Assembly (NCBI GenBank): GCA_905214875.1
Contig: CAJMNR010000023.1
Span: 1 to 64,000 of the forward strand
DNA length: 64,000 nucleotides
Source of the DNA: an uncultured bacterium
Lineage (GTDB): Bacteria > Bacillota > Clostridia > Lachnospirales > Lachnospiraceae
Direction: 5' to 3'
The position numbers and the translations under genes were made by a program. Positions 51,575 through 60,942 of this stretch are shown here, one piece after another (within the stretch, counting starts at the first letter, position 1; each line of letters begins with the position of its first letter). The notes beneath the pieces were generated by a model. The model was given only the letters and a program-made list of their open reading frames with translations, was not told the DNA's origin and did no database searches.

Positions 51575-52408
51575 ATGAATAATTTGAAGAATATATTCAA
51601 AAAGAATCAGGTTATTATCGCAGCATTAGCAATTATGATCATTGTAGCAGGATATCTTAATTTCACAAAAGGCAAGATTGGTGACAAGGCTGGAAACTCT
51701 GACGTAGAGACAAATGTACAGATTCCTGAAGAACAGCTGGATATCGAAACAACAGGAAATGATGGAAGTTCTTTATCAAACGAAGACGTTGATGCGGAAA
51801 ACAGTAAGAAGAGTGAAGCTGGAGAAGCAGTGCTTGCAAATAATAAGATTTCTTCGGATTACTTTGTATCGAACAAGTTAAAACGTGAACAGACAAGAGC
51901 AAAGAGCGAAGAGACATTAAAAGGAATCATCAATAATGACAAATTAAAAGACAGCCAGAAACAAGACGCAATCAATGAAATGATCGAGTTAACAGACATC
52001 AAAGAAAAAGAGGCAGTTACGGAATCTTTATTAGAAGCAAAAGGCTTCCCTGAATCATTAGTTACGATTACAGATGGCAAAGTAGAAGTAATCGTAAATG
52101 CAAATAATCTGACAGAGCAGCAGATGGCACAGATCGAGGACGTAGTGAAAAGGAAAACAGGCATTGCAGCTAAGAACATCGTAATCTCTCCAGTAACAGT
52201 TTCTGATACATCAGCAGATGGAAAGACAGAAGATGTAACAAATAGTAAAGCTGACAGCGCAAGCGAAGAGAATTCTGCAAAGTCATCAGAAACTAAGAAA
52301 GAGTCAACGACAGATACAAAGAAAGAAGATACTTCTAAGAGTACAACAAAAGAATCCACTACTGATGAAAAGAAAGATACGACAAAAGATTCTACAAGTG
52401 CCGAATAA
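51575..52408 (+). CDS. spoIIIAH: stage III sporulation protein AH, with extra C-terminal tail
   Basis: A 277-residue protein that in B. subtilis spans from the mother-cell membrane to bind SpoIIQ from the forespore. One N-terminal helix (about 10-28) is followed by the YscJ/FliF-like ring domain (about 95-212; V-N-A-N-N-L-T-E-Q-Q-M-A-Q-I). Unlike the 218-residue B. subtilis protein, it carries about 60 extra residues of Lys/Ser/Thr/Asp-rich low complexity at the end. Whether the tail changes partner binding is unknown. Last gene of the operon. Confidence 0.93.
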   Translation: MNNLKNIFKKNQVIIAALAIMIIVAGYLNFTKGKIGDKAGNSDVETNVQIPEEQLDIETTGNDGSSLSNEDVDAENSKKSEAGEAVLANNKISSDYFVSNKLKREQTRAKSEETLKGIINNDKLKDSQKQDAINEMIELTDIKEKEAVTESLLEAKGFPESLVTITDGKVEVIVNANNLTEQQMAQIEDVVKRKTGIAAKNIVISPVTVSDTSADGKTEDVTNSKADSASEENSAKSSETKKESTTDTKKEDTSKSTTKESTTDEKKDTTKDSTSAE

Positions 52409-52470
52409 GTGCTTAATTTGATGGCAAGACTATATACATACGTGCGAGAATGCTAGAGAAATAATTTTAT

Positions 52471-52498
52471 TTGCAAATACTTGCAGATTTGATATAAT
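52471..52498 (+). promoter_or_regulatory. promoter of the asp23-type gene
   Basis: TTGCAA (52471-52476), 16-nt spacer, consensus TATAAT (52493-52498). Confidence 0.65.
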
Positions 52499-52531
52499 GA
52501 ATCTAGATTAGTAACACAGGAGGTTGTGATT

Positions 52532-52921
52532 GTGAGCAAAGAACTAGAAGCAAAAGAAAATGTGAAAATATATGAATCTAATAATATCGGAGAAGTTCAA
52601 ATTGCTGATGATGTCGTTGCAATCATTGCAGGTTTAGCTGCAACTGACGTAAAAGGCGTAGCATCATTAGTTGGGAATGTAACGAACGAAATTATTAGTA
52701 AGCTTGGCAAAAAAAATCTTGGTAAAGGCATTAAAGTAGAGGTTGTTAATAATGTCGTTACAGTAGATATGAGTATCGTATTAGAATATGGATACAGCAT
52801 TCCTAAAACTTCTGAACAGGTACAGGAAAAAGTTAAAAGTGCCATTGAAAACATGACCGGTCTTACTGTGGAAGAAGTAAATGTAAGAATCGCAAGTGTT
52901 ACTATGGAAAGCAACAAATAA
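52532..52921 (+). CDS. Asp23/Gls24-family envelope stress protein
   Basis: A 129-residue member of the Asp23 family (PF03780), the same group as B. subtilis YqhY, which is encoded next to nusB there too. The family pattern G-E-V-Q-I-A-D-D-V-V-A-I-I-A-G-L-A-A and V-N-V-R-I-A-S-V are clear. It is a small cytosolic or membrane-associated protein linked to envelope stress or control of fatty-acid synthesis. AGGAGG is 8 nt before GTG 52532 and only 2 nt before GTG 52526, so the former is chosen. Confidence 0.92.
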   Translation: MSKELEAKENVKIYESNNIGEVQIADDVVAIIAGLAATDVKGVASLVGNVTNEIISKLGKKNLGKGIKVEVVNNVVTVDMSIVLEYGYSIPKTSEQVQEKVKSAIENMTGLTVEEVNVRIASVTMESNK

Positions 52922-52984
52922 GAAAAAAACGAATAATTATTTATTTCATACTTTCTAATAGTAATTAAATAGTGTATAATGTAT

Positions 52985-53020
52985 AACAACCCTTGAATAA
53001 TTATTATTTAAGGGTTGTTT
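52985..53020 (+). terminator. terminator of the asp23-type gene
   Basis: A 12-13-bp stem (52985-52997 with 53008-53019, one bulge) ending in T. Confidence 0.7.
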
Positions 53021-53116
53021 ATACGTGAGCGTGTCTTTTTTAGTGGAAAGCCGCTGTAGTGTAAGACACAAAGTTCAACAATGAATAGCAATTCACGCTG
53101 GAGGCAAGAAAACAAG

Positions 53117-53518
53117 ATGAGTAGAAGAGAATTAAGAGAACATTTATTCCGTATGTTATTCCGAAAGGAGTTTCATGAAAGAAACGAATTAAATGAACAG
53201 ATAGATATGTATTTCAAAAACTTAGAACAACCAAAGAAAGAAGATTTAGACTATTTAAAAGCTAAATTTGATAAGATTATGGAAAACATCGAAGAAATCG
53301 ATGCGAAAATCGAAGCAGCTTCTTCAGGTTGGAAATTAAGCCGTTTAGGAAAAGTTGATTTAACAATCCTACGTCTTGCAGTTTATGAAGTAGCATATGA
53401 CGAAGATATTCCAACAGGAGTTGCAATTAACGAAGCAGTTGAGCTTGCAAAGAAATTTGGCGAAGATCAATCCGCAAGCTTTGTAAATGGTATCTTAGCT
53501 AAAGTAGCAAATAAATAA
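53117..53518 (+). CDS. nusB: transcription antitermination factor NusB
   Basis: A 133-residue all-helical NusB, which binds boxA RNA with NusE in rRNA antitermination. It begins M-S-R-R-E-L-R-E-H-L-F and ends with the typical N-E-A-V-E-L-A-K-K-F-G and F-V-N-G-I-L-A-K-V signature. The ATG at 53117 was chosen because the family begins there and GGAGG lies 12 nt upstream; the frame from 53081 adds a non-conserved extension. It starts the nusB-xseA-xseB-ispA-dxs-tlyA run. Confidence 0.94.
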   Translation: MSRRELREHLFRMLFRKEFHERNELNEQIDMYFKNLEQPKKEDLDYLKAKFDKIMENIEEIDAKIEAASSGWKLSRLGKVDLTILRLAVYEVAYDEDIPTGVAINEAVELAKKFGEDQSASFVNGILAKVANK

Positions 53519-53532
53519 GAGAGGTACGTGTT

Positions 53533-54741
53533 ATGGAGAAAGCATATTCTGTTTGGCAGATTAATTCTTATATTAAAAATATGTTTGCGAATGATTATGC
53601 CCTTAATAATATCTCCATGAAAGGCGAAGTCAGTAATCTAAAGTATCATACATCCGGACATATTTACTTTACGTTGAAAGACACGAAAAGTCAGATGGCC
53701 TGTGTTATGTTTGCAGGTAACCGAAGCGGTCTTTCTTTTCGAATGGAAGAAGGACATAGCGTTGTGGTTACCGGCAATATCAGTGTCTATGAACGTGATG
53801 GCAAATACCAGATGTATGCGAGAGAGATAAGCTTAGATGGGACAGGCCAGCTTTATGAACGCTTTGAGCGAATGAAGAAAAAGCTTCATGAAGAAGGACT
53901 TTTTGATGAATCTCATAAAAAGCCGATTCCTTATTATGCGAAAAAGGTAGGTATTGTAACGGCCAGTACAGGCGCTGCAATCCAGGATATTATTAATATA
54001 AGTACGAGAAGAAACCCTTACGTAGAATTAATCCTGTTTCCGGCAATTGTGCAGGGAGAACAGGCAAAAAGTTCAATTGTTAAGGGTATTCAGACGTTAG
54101 ATGCCATGAATCTGGATATAATTATTGTAGGACGTGGTGGTGGCTCCATCGAAGATCTTTGGGGATTTAACGAGGAAGAGGTTGCAAGAGCAATCTTTGA
54201 CTGTAAGACTCCAATCATCTCGGCGGTAGGCCATGAGACAGATACAACGATTGCCGATTATGTGGCAGATTTACGTGCTCCAACCCCATCTGCGGCAGCA
54301 GAACTAGCCGTATGCAATATTCTTGATTTGTTTGGCAATCTGACTGCATATCAAAACGAATTAACGCGTCTGATGCAGCGAAAGGTTACAGAGTATCGTA
54401 ATAAGACAGAACGCTATAAGATGCGTTTAGAATTTAAAAACCCATCCAATCAGATTTTGCAGAAACGTCAATATCTGATGGATGCGGAAGATAAATTACA
54501 AACGCTTATGTCTATGAAAATCAAAGATAGCAGACATAAGCTTGCAATATATATGGAGAAAATGAATGGTTTGTCTCCAATTAACAAGTTAAATAAAGGT
54601 TTTGCCTTTGTAACAGATGAAAGTAATGAGACCATTACGAAAGTCGGACAGGTTAAGGAACATGACACCATAAAGGTGCAGGTTGTAGACGGTGATATTT
54701 TGGCGACGGTTACAAAGACACAAAAAAGGAGGAGAAACTAA
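53533..54741 (+). CDS. xseA: exodeoxyribonuclease VII large subunit
   Basis: A 402-residue catalytic subunit of the single-strand-specific exonuclease VII. An N-terminal OB-fold (about 1-100; G-E-V-S-N-L-K-Y-H-T-S-G-H) is followed by the catalytic domain with G-R-G-G-G-S-I-E-D-L-W and S-A-V-G-H-E-T-D-T-T-I. A coiled-coil C-terminal region binds XseB. The stop overlaps the xseB ATG by one base, so translation is coupled. Confidence 0.96.
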   Translation: MEKAYSVWQINSYIKNMFANDYALNNISMKGEVSNLKYHTSGHIYFTLKDTKSQMACVMFAGNRSGLSFRMEEGHSVVVTGNISVYERDGKYQMYAREISLDGTGQLYERFERMKKKLHEEGLFDESHKKPIPYYAKKVGIVTASTGAAIQDIINISTRRNPYVELILFPAIVQGEQAKSSIVKGIQTLDAMNLDIIIVGRGGGSIEDLWGFNEEEVARAIFDCKTPIISAVGHETDTTIADYVADLRAPTPSAAAELAVCNILDLFGNLTAYQNELTRLMQRKVTEYRNKTERYKMRLEFKNPSNQILQKRQYLMDAEDKLQTLMSMKIKDSRHKLAIYMEKMNGLSPINKLNKGFAFVTDESNETITKVGQVKEHDTIKVQVVDGDILATVTKTQKRRRN

Positions 54742-54953
54742 TGGCAGCAGCGAAGAAAACATTAGAAGAATCATTTGAAAAATTAGACGAAATCGTGTCT
54801 ATGCTGGAGAAAGACGATATTAGTTTAGAAGAATCCTTCCGATTATTTAACGAGGGTGTCAAATTATTAAAAGATTGTAATGATTCAATTGATAAAGTAG
54901 AAAAGAAACTTGTTGTGCTAAATGAAAAACAAATGGCGGCAAACAACGAGTAA
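54741..54953 (+). CDS. xseB: exodeoxyribonuclease VII small subunit
   Basis: A 70-residue two-helix protein that assembles around the XseA coiled coil. The signature F-E-K-L-D-E-I-V-S-M-L-E and S-L-E-E-S-F-R-L-F-N-E-G-V is family-typical. It starts within the xseA stop codon (TAATG overlap), with GGAGG eleven bases before. Confidence 0.95.
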   Translation: MAAAKKTLEESFEKLDEIVSMLEKDDISLEESFRLFNEGVKLLKDCNDSIDKVEKKLVVLNEKQMAANNE

Positions 54954-54976
54954 TAAAGCTGTTTACTGGAGGAAGT

Positions 54977-55867
54977 ATGGAATTTATTAATGAACTGAAT
55001 GTAAAGAAAACAGACATCGAGAAAATCATTTATAGCTATCTTCCGAAACAAGAAGGATATCAAAAGACGATTTTTGAAGCGATGAACTATAGCATCGAAG
55101 CTGGTGGAAAGAGACTCCGTCCGATGCTGATGCAAGAAACATTTCGTCTGTTTGGTGGAACAAATGAAACAATATTACATCCTTTTATGGCGGCAATCGA
55201 GATGATCCATACGTACTCCTTAGTACATGATGATTTACCAGCTATGGATAATGATGAGTACCGACGAGGAAGAAAGACAACTCATATTGTATTTGGAGAA
55301 GCAATGGGGATTTTAGCAGGGGATGCATTACTTAATTATGCATTTGAAACTGCAACGATTGCTTTTTCTGATGTCTTGAGTTTGCATGAAACAACAAAAG
55401 CATTTGCTGTATTGGCGAAAAAAGCTGGCGTTTATGGAATGGTAGGCGGACAGGTAGTTGATGTGGAATCCGAAGGACAGCCACTCACTAAGGAAAAACT
55501 TGAATTTATCCATCATTTAAAGACAAGTGCCTTAATTGAAGCTTCCATGATGATCGGTGCTATCTTAGCGGGTGCAGACGAGCAGGAAGTAAAGGATATT
55601 GAACAGATTGCAAGACATGTAGGCCTGGCATTTCAGATTCAAGATGACATCCTTGATGTGACTTCAACGATTGAGGAGCTTGGAAAACCAATTCATAGCG
55701 ATGAGAAGAACAACAAGACGACATATGTTACGTTGTACGGACTTCAAGAGGCAAGTACAAAAGTAGAAGAGTATACAAACTTAAGCCTATCGTTATTAAG
55801 TAAGTATACGAATCAATCCGCTTTCCTTTATCAATTGATTATGTATTTAATTGATCGAAAGCACTAA
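54977..55867 (+). CDS. ispA: polyprenyl (farnesyl/geranyl) diphosphate synthase
   Basis: A 296-residue short-chain prenyltransferase. The first aspartate-rich motif is D-D-L-P-A-M-D-N-D followed by R-R-G-R, the second is Q-D-D-I-L-D. The residues before the first motif (I-H-T-Y-S-L-V-H) fit a farnesyl-diphosphate-length product. It supplies precursors for undecaprenyl and quinone-like chains and stands next to dxs, which feeds the same pathway. TGGAGG precedes the ATG. Confidence 0.94.
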   Translation: MEFINELNVKKTDIEKIIYSYLPKQEGYQKTIFEAMNYSIEAGGKRLRPMLMQETFRLFGGTNETILHPFMAAIEMIHTYSLVHDDLPAMDNDEYRRGRKTTHIVFGEAMGILAGDALLNYAFETATIAFSDVLSLHETTKAFAVLAKKAGVYGMVGGQVVDVESEGQPLTKEKLEFIHHLKTSALIEASMMIGAILAGADEQEVKDIEQIARHVGLAFQIQDDILDVTSTIEELGKPIHSDEKNNKTTYVTLYGLQEASTKVEEYTNLSLSLLSKYTNQSAFLYQLIMYLIDRKH

Positions 55868-55899
55868 GTGTATTTGTTACAGAAAGAGAAGGTGTAGTT

Positions 55900-57771
55900 T
55901 TGCCAAGAATATTAGATCAAATTCAGAAAGCAAACGATATTAAAGATATTGATCCGGAACAATACAGAGAGTTAGCGAAGGAAATTCGTAGATTCCTGAT
56001 TCAAAATATTAGTAAAACAGGCGGTCACCTTGCTTCCAATCTAGGAGTTGTTGAGCTGACGATGGCACTCCATCTATCACTTAACCTTCCTGAAGACAAG
56101 ATTGTATGGGACGTTGGTCATCAGGCATACACACACAAGATCCTTACAGGAAGAAAGGAGAACTTTGCTTCCCTTCGTAAATACGAAGGAATGAGCGGGT
56201 TCCCTAAGACAACGGAAAGTGACTGCGACAGTTTTGATACGGGACATAGCTCCACATCTATTTCGGCAGCGCTTGGCTTATGTAAAGCAAGAGACTTGAT
56301 GAATAAGGACAATACTGTTGTAGCGGTTATTGGTGATGGTGCGTTATCAGGTGGAATGGCATATGAAGCATTGAACAATGCAGCGAGACTGAAAAGCAAT
56401 ATGATCATCATTTTAAATGATAACAATATGTCGATTGCAGAAAATGTTGGCGGAATGTCAAGTTATTTAGGCAAGATTCGAACGAACCAGGCATACTTAG
56501 GTATGAAGGATGAGATTGAAAAGACATTAAAGAGCATTCCGAAAGTCGGAGACAGCATTGTAAACCGTGTACGTAAAAGTAAAGAATCGATCAAGCATTT
56601 ATTGATTCCAGGCATGTTATTTGAGGATATGGGAATTACCTATCTTGGACCTGTCGATGGACATAACATAAATGAATTACTTCAAGCGTTAAAGAATGCA
56701 AAGAAATTAAAAGAAGCAGTTATCATTCATGTGGTAACGAAAAAAGGAAAAGGCTATCGTTTGGCTGAGGAAAATCCAACGAAATATCATGGCATCGATC
56801 CATTTGATATCCGTACTGGTGAAATACTCAAAAAAACAAAAGCAGAATCCTATACCAATGTGTTTTCAGACACGATGATTGAAATGGCAAGAGAGAACGA
56901 GAAGATCGTAGCAATTACGGCAGCAATGCCTACTGGAACAGGACTTACTCCATTTAGAGAACAGTTCCCAGACCGATGTTTTGACGTCGGAATTGCAGAA
57001 GAACATGCAGTGACGTTTGCTGCAGGAATCGCAGCTGGAGGGTTAAAACCATTTGTAACGGTGTATTCTACGTTCCTACAGCGTGCTTACGATCAAATCG
57101 TTCACGATGTATGTATCGGCAATTATCCGGTAGTATTTGCTATTGATCGTGCGGGAATTGTTGGAAATGATGGAGAAACCCACCAAGGACTCTTTGACAT
57201 TTCGTATTTAAGCACAATTCCTAACATGACAATCATTGCACCAAAGAATAAGCAGGAATTCAAAGAGATGCTTCGTTATTGTGCAGAATTTGATGGACCG
57301 ATTGCGATTCGTTATCCAAGAGGAAAAGTAAGCCTTTGTTATGATAACCAATGTGCGCCGGTAACATACAAAAAAGCAGAATTGTTATCCGAACAAAAAG
57401 GTATCCTATTATTAGCAGTAGGAAGCATGGTAGAATGTGCTTCATCTGTGCAGACAGCATTAAATAAAGCTGGAGAAGAGGCGTCTGTAGTCAATGTTCG
57501 ATTTGTAAAACCATTTGATACAGAAACGATTGAAGAACTGCTTAAGACACATACGACAATAGTTACAATGGAGGAGAATGTTTATTCCGGCAGCTTTGCC
57601 GAGCATTTGGCAGCTTACCTGTTAGAACAGGGCCATGAGGAAAAGACATTTATCCCAATTACACTAAAAGATGAGTTTTTAGAGCATGGAGATCCAGACC
57701 AGTTAAAAGAAAAGACTGGATTGACAGCTGAAGCAATTACGAATACGATCCTTTCAAGAATCAAGAAATAA
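55900..57771 (+). CDS. dxs: 1-deoxy-D-xylulose-5-phosphate synthase
   Basis: A 623-residue thiamine-diphosphate enzyme, entry step of the MEP isoprenoid pathway. H-L-A-S-N-L-G-V-V-E-L-T and W-D-V-G-H-Q-A-Y are N-terminal signatures; G-D-G-A-L-S-G-G then N-D-N-N-M-S-I form the ThDP motif; and D-V-G-I-A-E-E-H-A-V-T carries the catalytic Glu. The start is TTG with AGAAGG 7 nt upstream. It lies 32 nt after ispA and just before tlyA. Confidence 0.96.
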   Translation: MPRILDQIQKANDIKDIDPEQYRELAKEIRRFLIQNISKTGGHLASNLGVVELTMALHLSLNLPEDKIVWDVGHQAYTHKILTGRKENFASLRKYEGMSGFPKTTESDCDSFDTGHSSTSISAALGLCKARDLMNKDNTVVAVIGDGALSGGMAYEALNNAARLKSNMIIILNDNNMSIAENVGGMSSYLGKIRTNQAYLGMKDEIEKTLKSIPKVGDSIVNRVRKSKESIKHLLIPGMLFEDMGITYLGPVDGHNINELLQALKNAKKLKEAVIIHVVTKKGKGYRLAEENPTKYHGIDPFDIRTGEILKKTKAESYTNVFSDTMIEMARENEKIVAITAAMPTGTGLTPFREQFPDRCFDVGIAEEHAVTFAAGIAAGGLKPFVTVYSTFLQRAYDQIVHDVCIGNYPVVFAIDRAGIVGNDGETHQGLFDISYLSTIPNMTIIAPKNKQEFKEMLRYCAEFDGPIAIRYPRGKVSLCYDNQCAPVTYKKAELLSEQKGILLLAVGSMVECASSVQTALNKAGEEASVVNVRFVKPFDTETIEELLKTHTTIVTMEENVYSGSFAEHLAAYLLEQGHEEKTFIPITLKDEFLEHGDPDQLKEKTGLTAEAITNTILSRIKK

Positions 57772-57784
57772 GAGGAATGGACAA

Positions 57785-58585
57785 ATGAAACAAAGATTAG
57801 ATGTTCTCCTTGTCGAACGAGGCTTAGCGCAGTCCCGTGAAAAAGCAAAAGCAATTATTATGTCTGGTAATGTTTTTGTTAAAGGACAACGAGAAGACAA
57901 AGCAGGCAGCATGTTTGATGACAAGGCAGAAATTGAAGTAAAAGGCCATACATTAAAATACGTTAGTCGTGGTGGCTTAAAGCTTGAAAAAGCAATCGAG
58001 CAGTACGATGTAAGCGTAGAAGGCAAAGTATGTATGGACGTTGGTTCTTCCACAGGCGGATTTACAGACTGTATGCTTCAAAACGGAGCAACAAAAGTAT
58101 ATGCCGTAGACGTTGGTACGAACCAGTTAGCATGGAAATTACGTTCTGATCCTAGAGTTGTCTCTATGGAAAAGACGAATATCAGATATATCTTACCTGA
58201 ACACTTAGATGATGTGATTGAATTCGCATCCATCGATGTTGCATTTATCTCATTAACAAAAGTACTTGAACCTGTAAAAGGTGTTCTTACACCAGATGGA
58301 GAAGTTGTTTGTTTAATCAAGCCACAGTTTGAAGCAGGCAGAGAACAGGTAGGAAAAAAAGGTGTAGTAAGAGACAGAAATGTTCACATCGAAGTAATTG
58401 AGCACGTGATTGCCTATGCGAAGAGTCTAGGATTCTCAATCTTGCGTTTAGATTATTCTCCAATCAAAGGGCCAGAAGGCAATATTGAATATCTGTTACA
58501 CATTAAGAACAGTGAGGTATCAGAAGGAGAAGTTACACATGACGAAATAGTTGAGATTGTTAGTCGATCACATGGTGAACTATAA
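57785..58585 (+). CDS. tlyA: TlyA-family rRNA methyltransferase
   Basis: A 266-residue protein with an N-terminal S4 RNA-binding domain (residues 1-60; R-L-D-V-L-L-V-E-R-G-L-A) and a C-terminal FtsJ-like SAM-dependent methyltransferase domain (M-D-V-G-S-S-T-G-G-F-T-D). K-P-Q-F-E-A-G-R is the family motif. TlyA enzymes 2'-O-methylate cytidine in rRNA and were once annotated as haemolysins. Spaced 13 nt from dxs, the usual clostridial order. Confidence 0.93.
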   Translation: MKQRLDVLLVERGLAQSREKAKAIIMSGNVFVKGQREDKAGSMFDDKAEIEVKGHTLKYVSRGGLKLEKAIEQYDVSVEGKVCMDVGSSTGGFTDCMLQNGATKVYAVDVGTNQLAWKLRSDPRVVSMEKTNIRYILPEHLDDVIEFASIDVAFISLTKVLEPVKGVLTPDGEVVCLIKPQFEAGREQVGKKGVVRDRNVHIEVIEHVIAYAKSLGFSILRLDYSPIKGPEGNIEYLLHIKNSEVSEGEVTHDEIVEIVSRSHGEL

Positions 58586-58675
58586 GAATTCATTGTGTTA
58601 GGTACGAAAAATAAATCCGTTGCTTGATTTAAAATGAATTAAGTAACTTTAAGCAACTATGTTTAGGGGGTTCCG

Positions 58676-59560
58676 ATGGATAAGTTTTGTATAATAACGA
58701 ATAATGACAAAGACAAGGATTACAAAGTTTCCAAGAAGATCAAGGCATATTTAGAGAGCCAGAATAAGATTTGCTATATAGCAAAGGAAGCGAGTGATCA
58801 TGTAAATGAATATGATCCGTATATCGATGTTGATGCAGTCGATGACGATACAGACCTTGCACTTGTTCTTGGTGGCGATGGTACGATGATTCAGGCCGCA
58901 AACGACCTTGTATATAAAAACATCCCTTTAATTGGTATTAATCTTGGAACACTAGGATTTATGGCAGAAGTCGAACAAGACAATATGGTACCTGTCTTTG
59001 AAAAGCTATTTAAAGATGAATACACGGTCGATACAAGAATGATGTTATATGGTAACGTATTGCACTATGCTGCGTACCGTAACACAAGTTACAAAGGTCA
59101 TGCGTTAAATGATATCGTAATCAGCAAACGAGGGCTATGTCGTATCATTACTGTTCAGGTATATGTCAATGATCGTCTTGTGGACACATATCTTTGTGAT
59201 GGGTTGGTGGTCAGCACTCCAACTGGTTCTACTGGTTACAACTTATCCGCTGGTGGACCAATTGTATTCCCAGAAATCGAAGCAATTATGATTACTGCAA
59301 TATGCCCACATACATTAAATAATAGATGTATCATGGTTTCTGCAAAAGACAAAGTTGTTTTAGTATTAGGTAAGAGCAAAACATCTGTGAATGATGAGGC
59401 GAACGTCATTTTTGATGGTAGATTAGTAAGAAATATCGATAGTGGCGATCGTATCGAAATAACTCGAGCTAAAGAAGTTACAGAGATTGTAAAAGTTACA
59501 GATACAAGCTTTTACGATGTCGTTCGAGAAAAGATTTTAAAAGGCAGGTGTGAAGGATGA
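58676..59560 (+). CDS. nadK: NAD kinase
   Basis: A 294-residue ATP/polyphosphate-dependent NAD kinase making NADP. The G-G-D-G-T-M-I-Q-A catalytic motif, N-L-G-T-L-G-F and P-T-G-S-T-G-Y-N-L-S-A-G-G-P are intact. TAGGGGG precedes the ATG. Its stop overlaps the argR start by four bases (ATGA), indicating coupling. Confidence 0.95.
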   Translation: MDKFCIITNNDKDKDYKVSKKIKAYLESQNKICYIAKEASDHVNEYDPYIDVDAVDDDTDLALVLGGDGTMIQAANDLVYKNIPLIGINLGTLGFMAEVEQDNMVPVFEKLFKDEYTVDTRMMLYGNVLHYAAYRNTSYKGHALNDIVISKRGLCRIITVQVYVNDRLVDTYLCDGLVVSTPTGSTGYNLSAGGPIVFPEIEAIMITAICPHTLNNRCIMVSAKDKVVLVLGKSKTSVNDEANVIFDGRLVRNIDSGDRIEITRAKEVTEIVKVTDTSFYDVVREKILKGRCEG

Positions 59561-60015
59561 AAGTTGGAAGACAGTCAAAAATAATTGAATTAATTAATAA
59601 GTACGATGTTGAGACGCAGGAAGAGTTAGCGGATCGTTTAAATGCAGCAGGCTATAACGTAACTCAGGCAACCATCTCAAGAGATATCAGAGAGTTAAAG
59701 CTTACAAAAGTTGCGACAAATGGCGGAAAACAAAAGTATATCGTACTTCAGACACAGGAGTCTGGTCTTTATGAGAAATATGTCAGAGTCTTACGAGATG
59801 GTTATCTTTCCATGGACATGGCAATGAACATTATCGTGATCAAGACAGTTTCAGGTATGGCGATGGCTGTTGCCGCAGCACTTGATCATCTGAATATTAA
59901 TGGAATCGTTGGTTGTATCGCAGGCGATGACACCATCATGTGTGCAATCAAGACATTGGAAGATACAGAAATTGTTATGGAAAAAATCACAAAGTTAGTA
60001 AATAACCGTAAATAA
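59557..60015 (+). CDS. argR: arginine repressor ArgR/AhrC
   Basis: A 152-residue arginine-responsive regulator. The N-terminal winged helix (1-70) includes S-R-D-I-R-E-L-K-L; the C-terminal hexamerisation and arginine-binding domain contains I-V-G-C-I-A-G-D-D-T-I. It overlaps nadK. In many clostridia recN follows argR; here an independent yebC unit follows instead. Confidence 0.95.
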   Translation: MKVGRQSKIIELINKYDVETQEELADRLNAAGYNVTQATISRDIRELKLTKVATNGGKQKYIVLQTQESGLYEKYVRVLRDGYLSMDMAMNIIVIKTVSGMAMAVAAALDHLNINGIVGCIAGDDTIMCAIKTLEDTEIVMEKITKLVNNRK

Positions 60016-60048
60016 TAAAAAGTATTTTGAGTCATATTAAGAAGATAC

Positions 60049-60077
60049 TTGTCAATATACCGAAATAATGGTAAAAT
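60049..60077 (+). promoter_or_regulatory. promoter of yebC
   Basis: TTGTCA (60049-60054), 17-nt spacer, TAAAAT (60072-60077). Confidence 0.65.
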
Positions 60078-60140
60078 ATGAGACGTTTGATGTGATTATA
60101 GAACATAAAGAATAAATAAATCAAAGTGAGGAGAATTAGT

Positions 60141-60887
60141 ATGTCAGGACATTCCAAATTTGCGAATATTAAACATAAAAAAGATAAAAACGACGCAGCA
60201 AAAGGTAAAATCTTTACTAAAATCGGTCGTGAGATCGCTGTAGCTGTTAAAGAAGGCGGCGCAGATCCTAACAACAACAGTAAATTAAGAGATGTTATTG
60301 CGAAAGCAAAATCCAATAACATGCCAAATGATACAATCGAAAGAAGTATTAAAAAAGCTGCTGGTGCAGAAAGCGATGTAAACTACGTAACAGTTACTTA
60401 CGAAGGATACGGTCCAAACGGTATCGCTGTAATCGTTGAAACATTAACAGATAACAAGAATAGAACAGCTTCCAACGTTAAAAATGCGTTCACAAAAGGT
60501 AACGGTAACGTAGGAACTCCAGGATGTGTATCCTTCATGTTTGACAAAAAAGGTCAAATCATCATCGCGAAAGAAGAATGCGAAATGGACGCAGACGACT
60601 TAATGATGATCGCTTTAGATGCTGGTGCAGAAGACTTCAACGAAGAAGACGATAGTTTTGAAGTTTTAACTGATCCAGATAACTTCTCTGAAGTACGTGA
60701 AGCACTTGAAAAAGAAGGCATCCCAATGGCTCAGGCTGAAGTAACAATGATCCCTCAAACATGGGGCGAATTAACAGATGAAAAAGACATCAAATTCTTC
60801 AGAAAGACATTAGATATGTTAGAAGAAGATGACGATGTTCAAAATGTTTACCACAACTGGGATGAACCAACGGAAGACGAAGAATAA
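60141..60887 (+). CDS. yebC: YebC/PmpR-family regulatory protein
   Basis: A 248-residue YebC-family (TACO1-like) protein, classed as a transcriptional regulator and more recently connected with translation of difficult sequences. G-H-S-K-F-A-N-I-K-H-K-K-D at the N-terminus is a hallmark. The ATG at 60141 has GAGGAGA upstream and gives the family N-terminus. The C-terminus V-Q-N-V-Y-H-N-W-D-E-P is duplicated in degenerate form at 63340-63429, next to a recombinase relic, so the 3' end may have served as an integration target. Confidence 0.95.
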   Translation: MSGHSKFANIKHKKDKNDAAKGKIFTKIGREIAVAVKEGGADPNNNSKLRDVIAKAKSNNMPNDTIERSIKKAAGAESDVNYVTVTYEGYGPNGIAVIVETLTDNKNRTASNVKNAFTKGNGNVGTPGCVSFMFDKKGQIIIAKEECEMDADDLMMIALDAGAEDFNEEDDSFEVLTDPDNFSEVREALEKEGIPMAQAEVTMIPQTWGELTDEKDIKFFRKTLDMLEEDDDVQNVYHNWDEPTEDEE

Positions 60888-60942
60888 TCTTCAAAGTCTT
60901 TGGTTATAAGGGTTTCGAGAAACGTAATAGATTAGGAATAGT

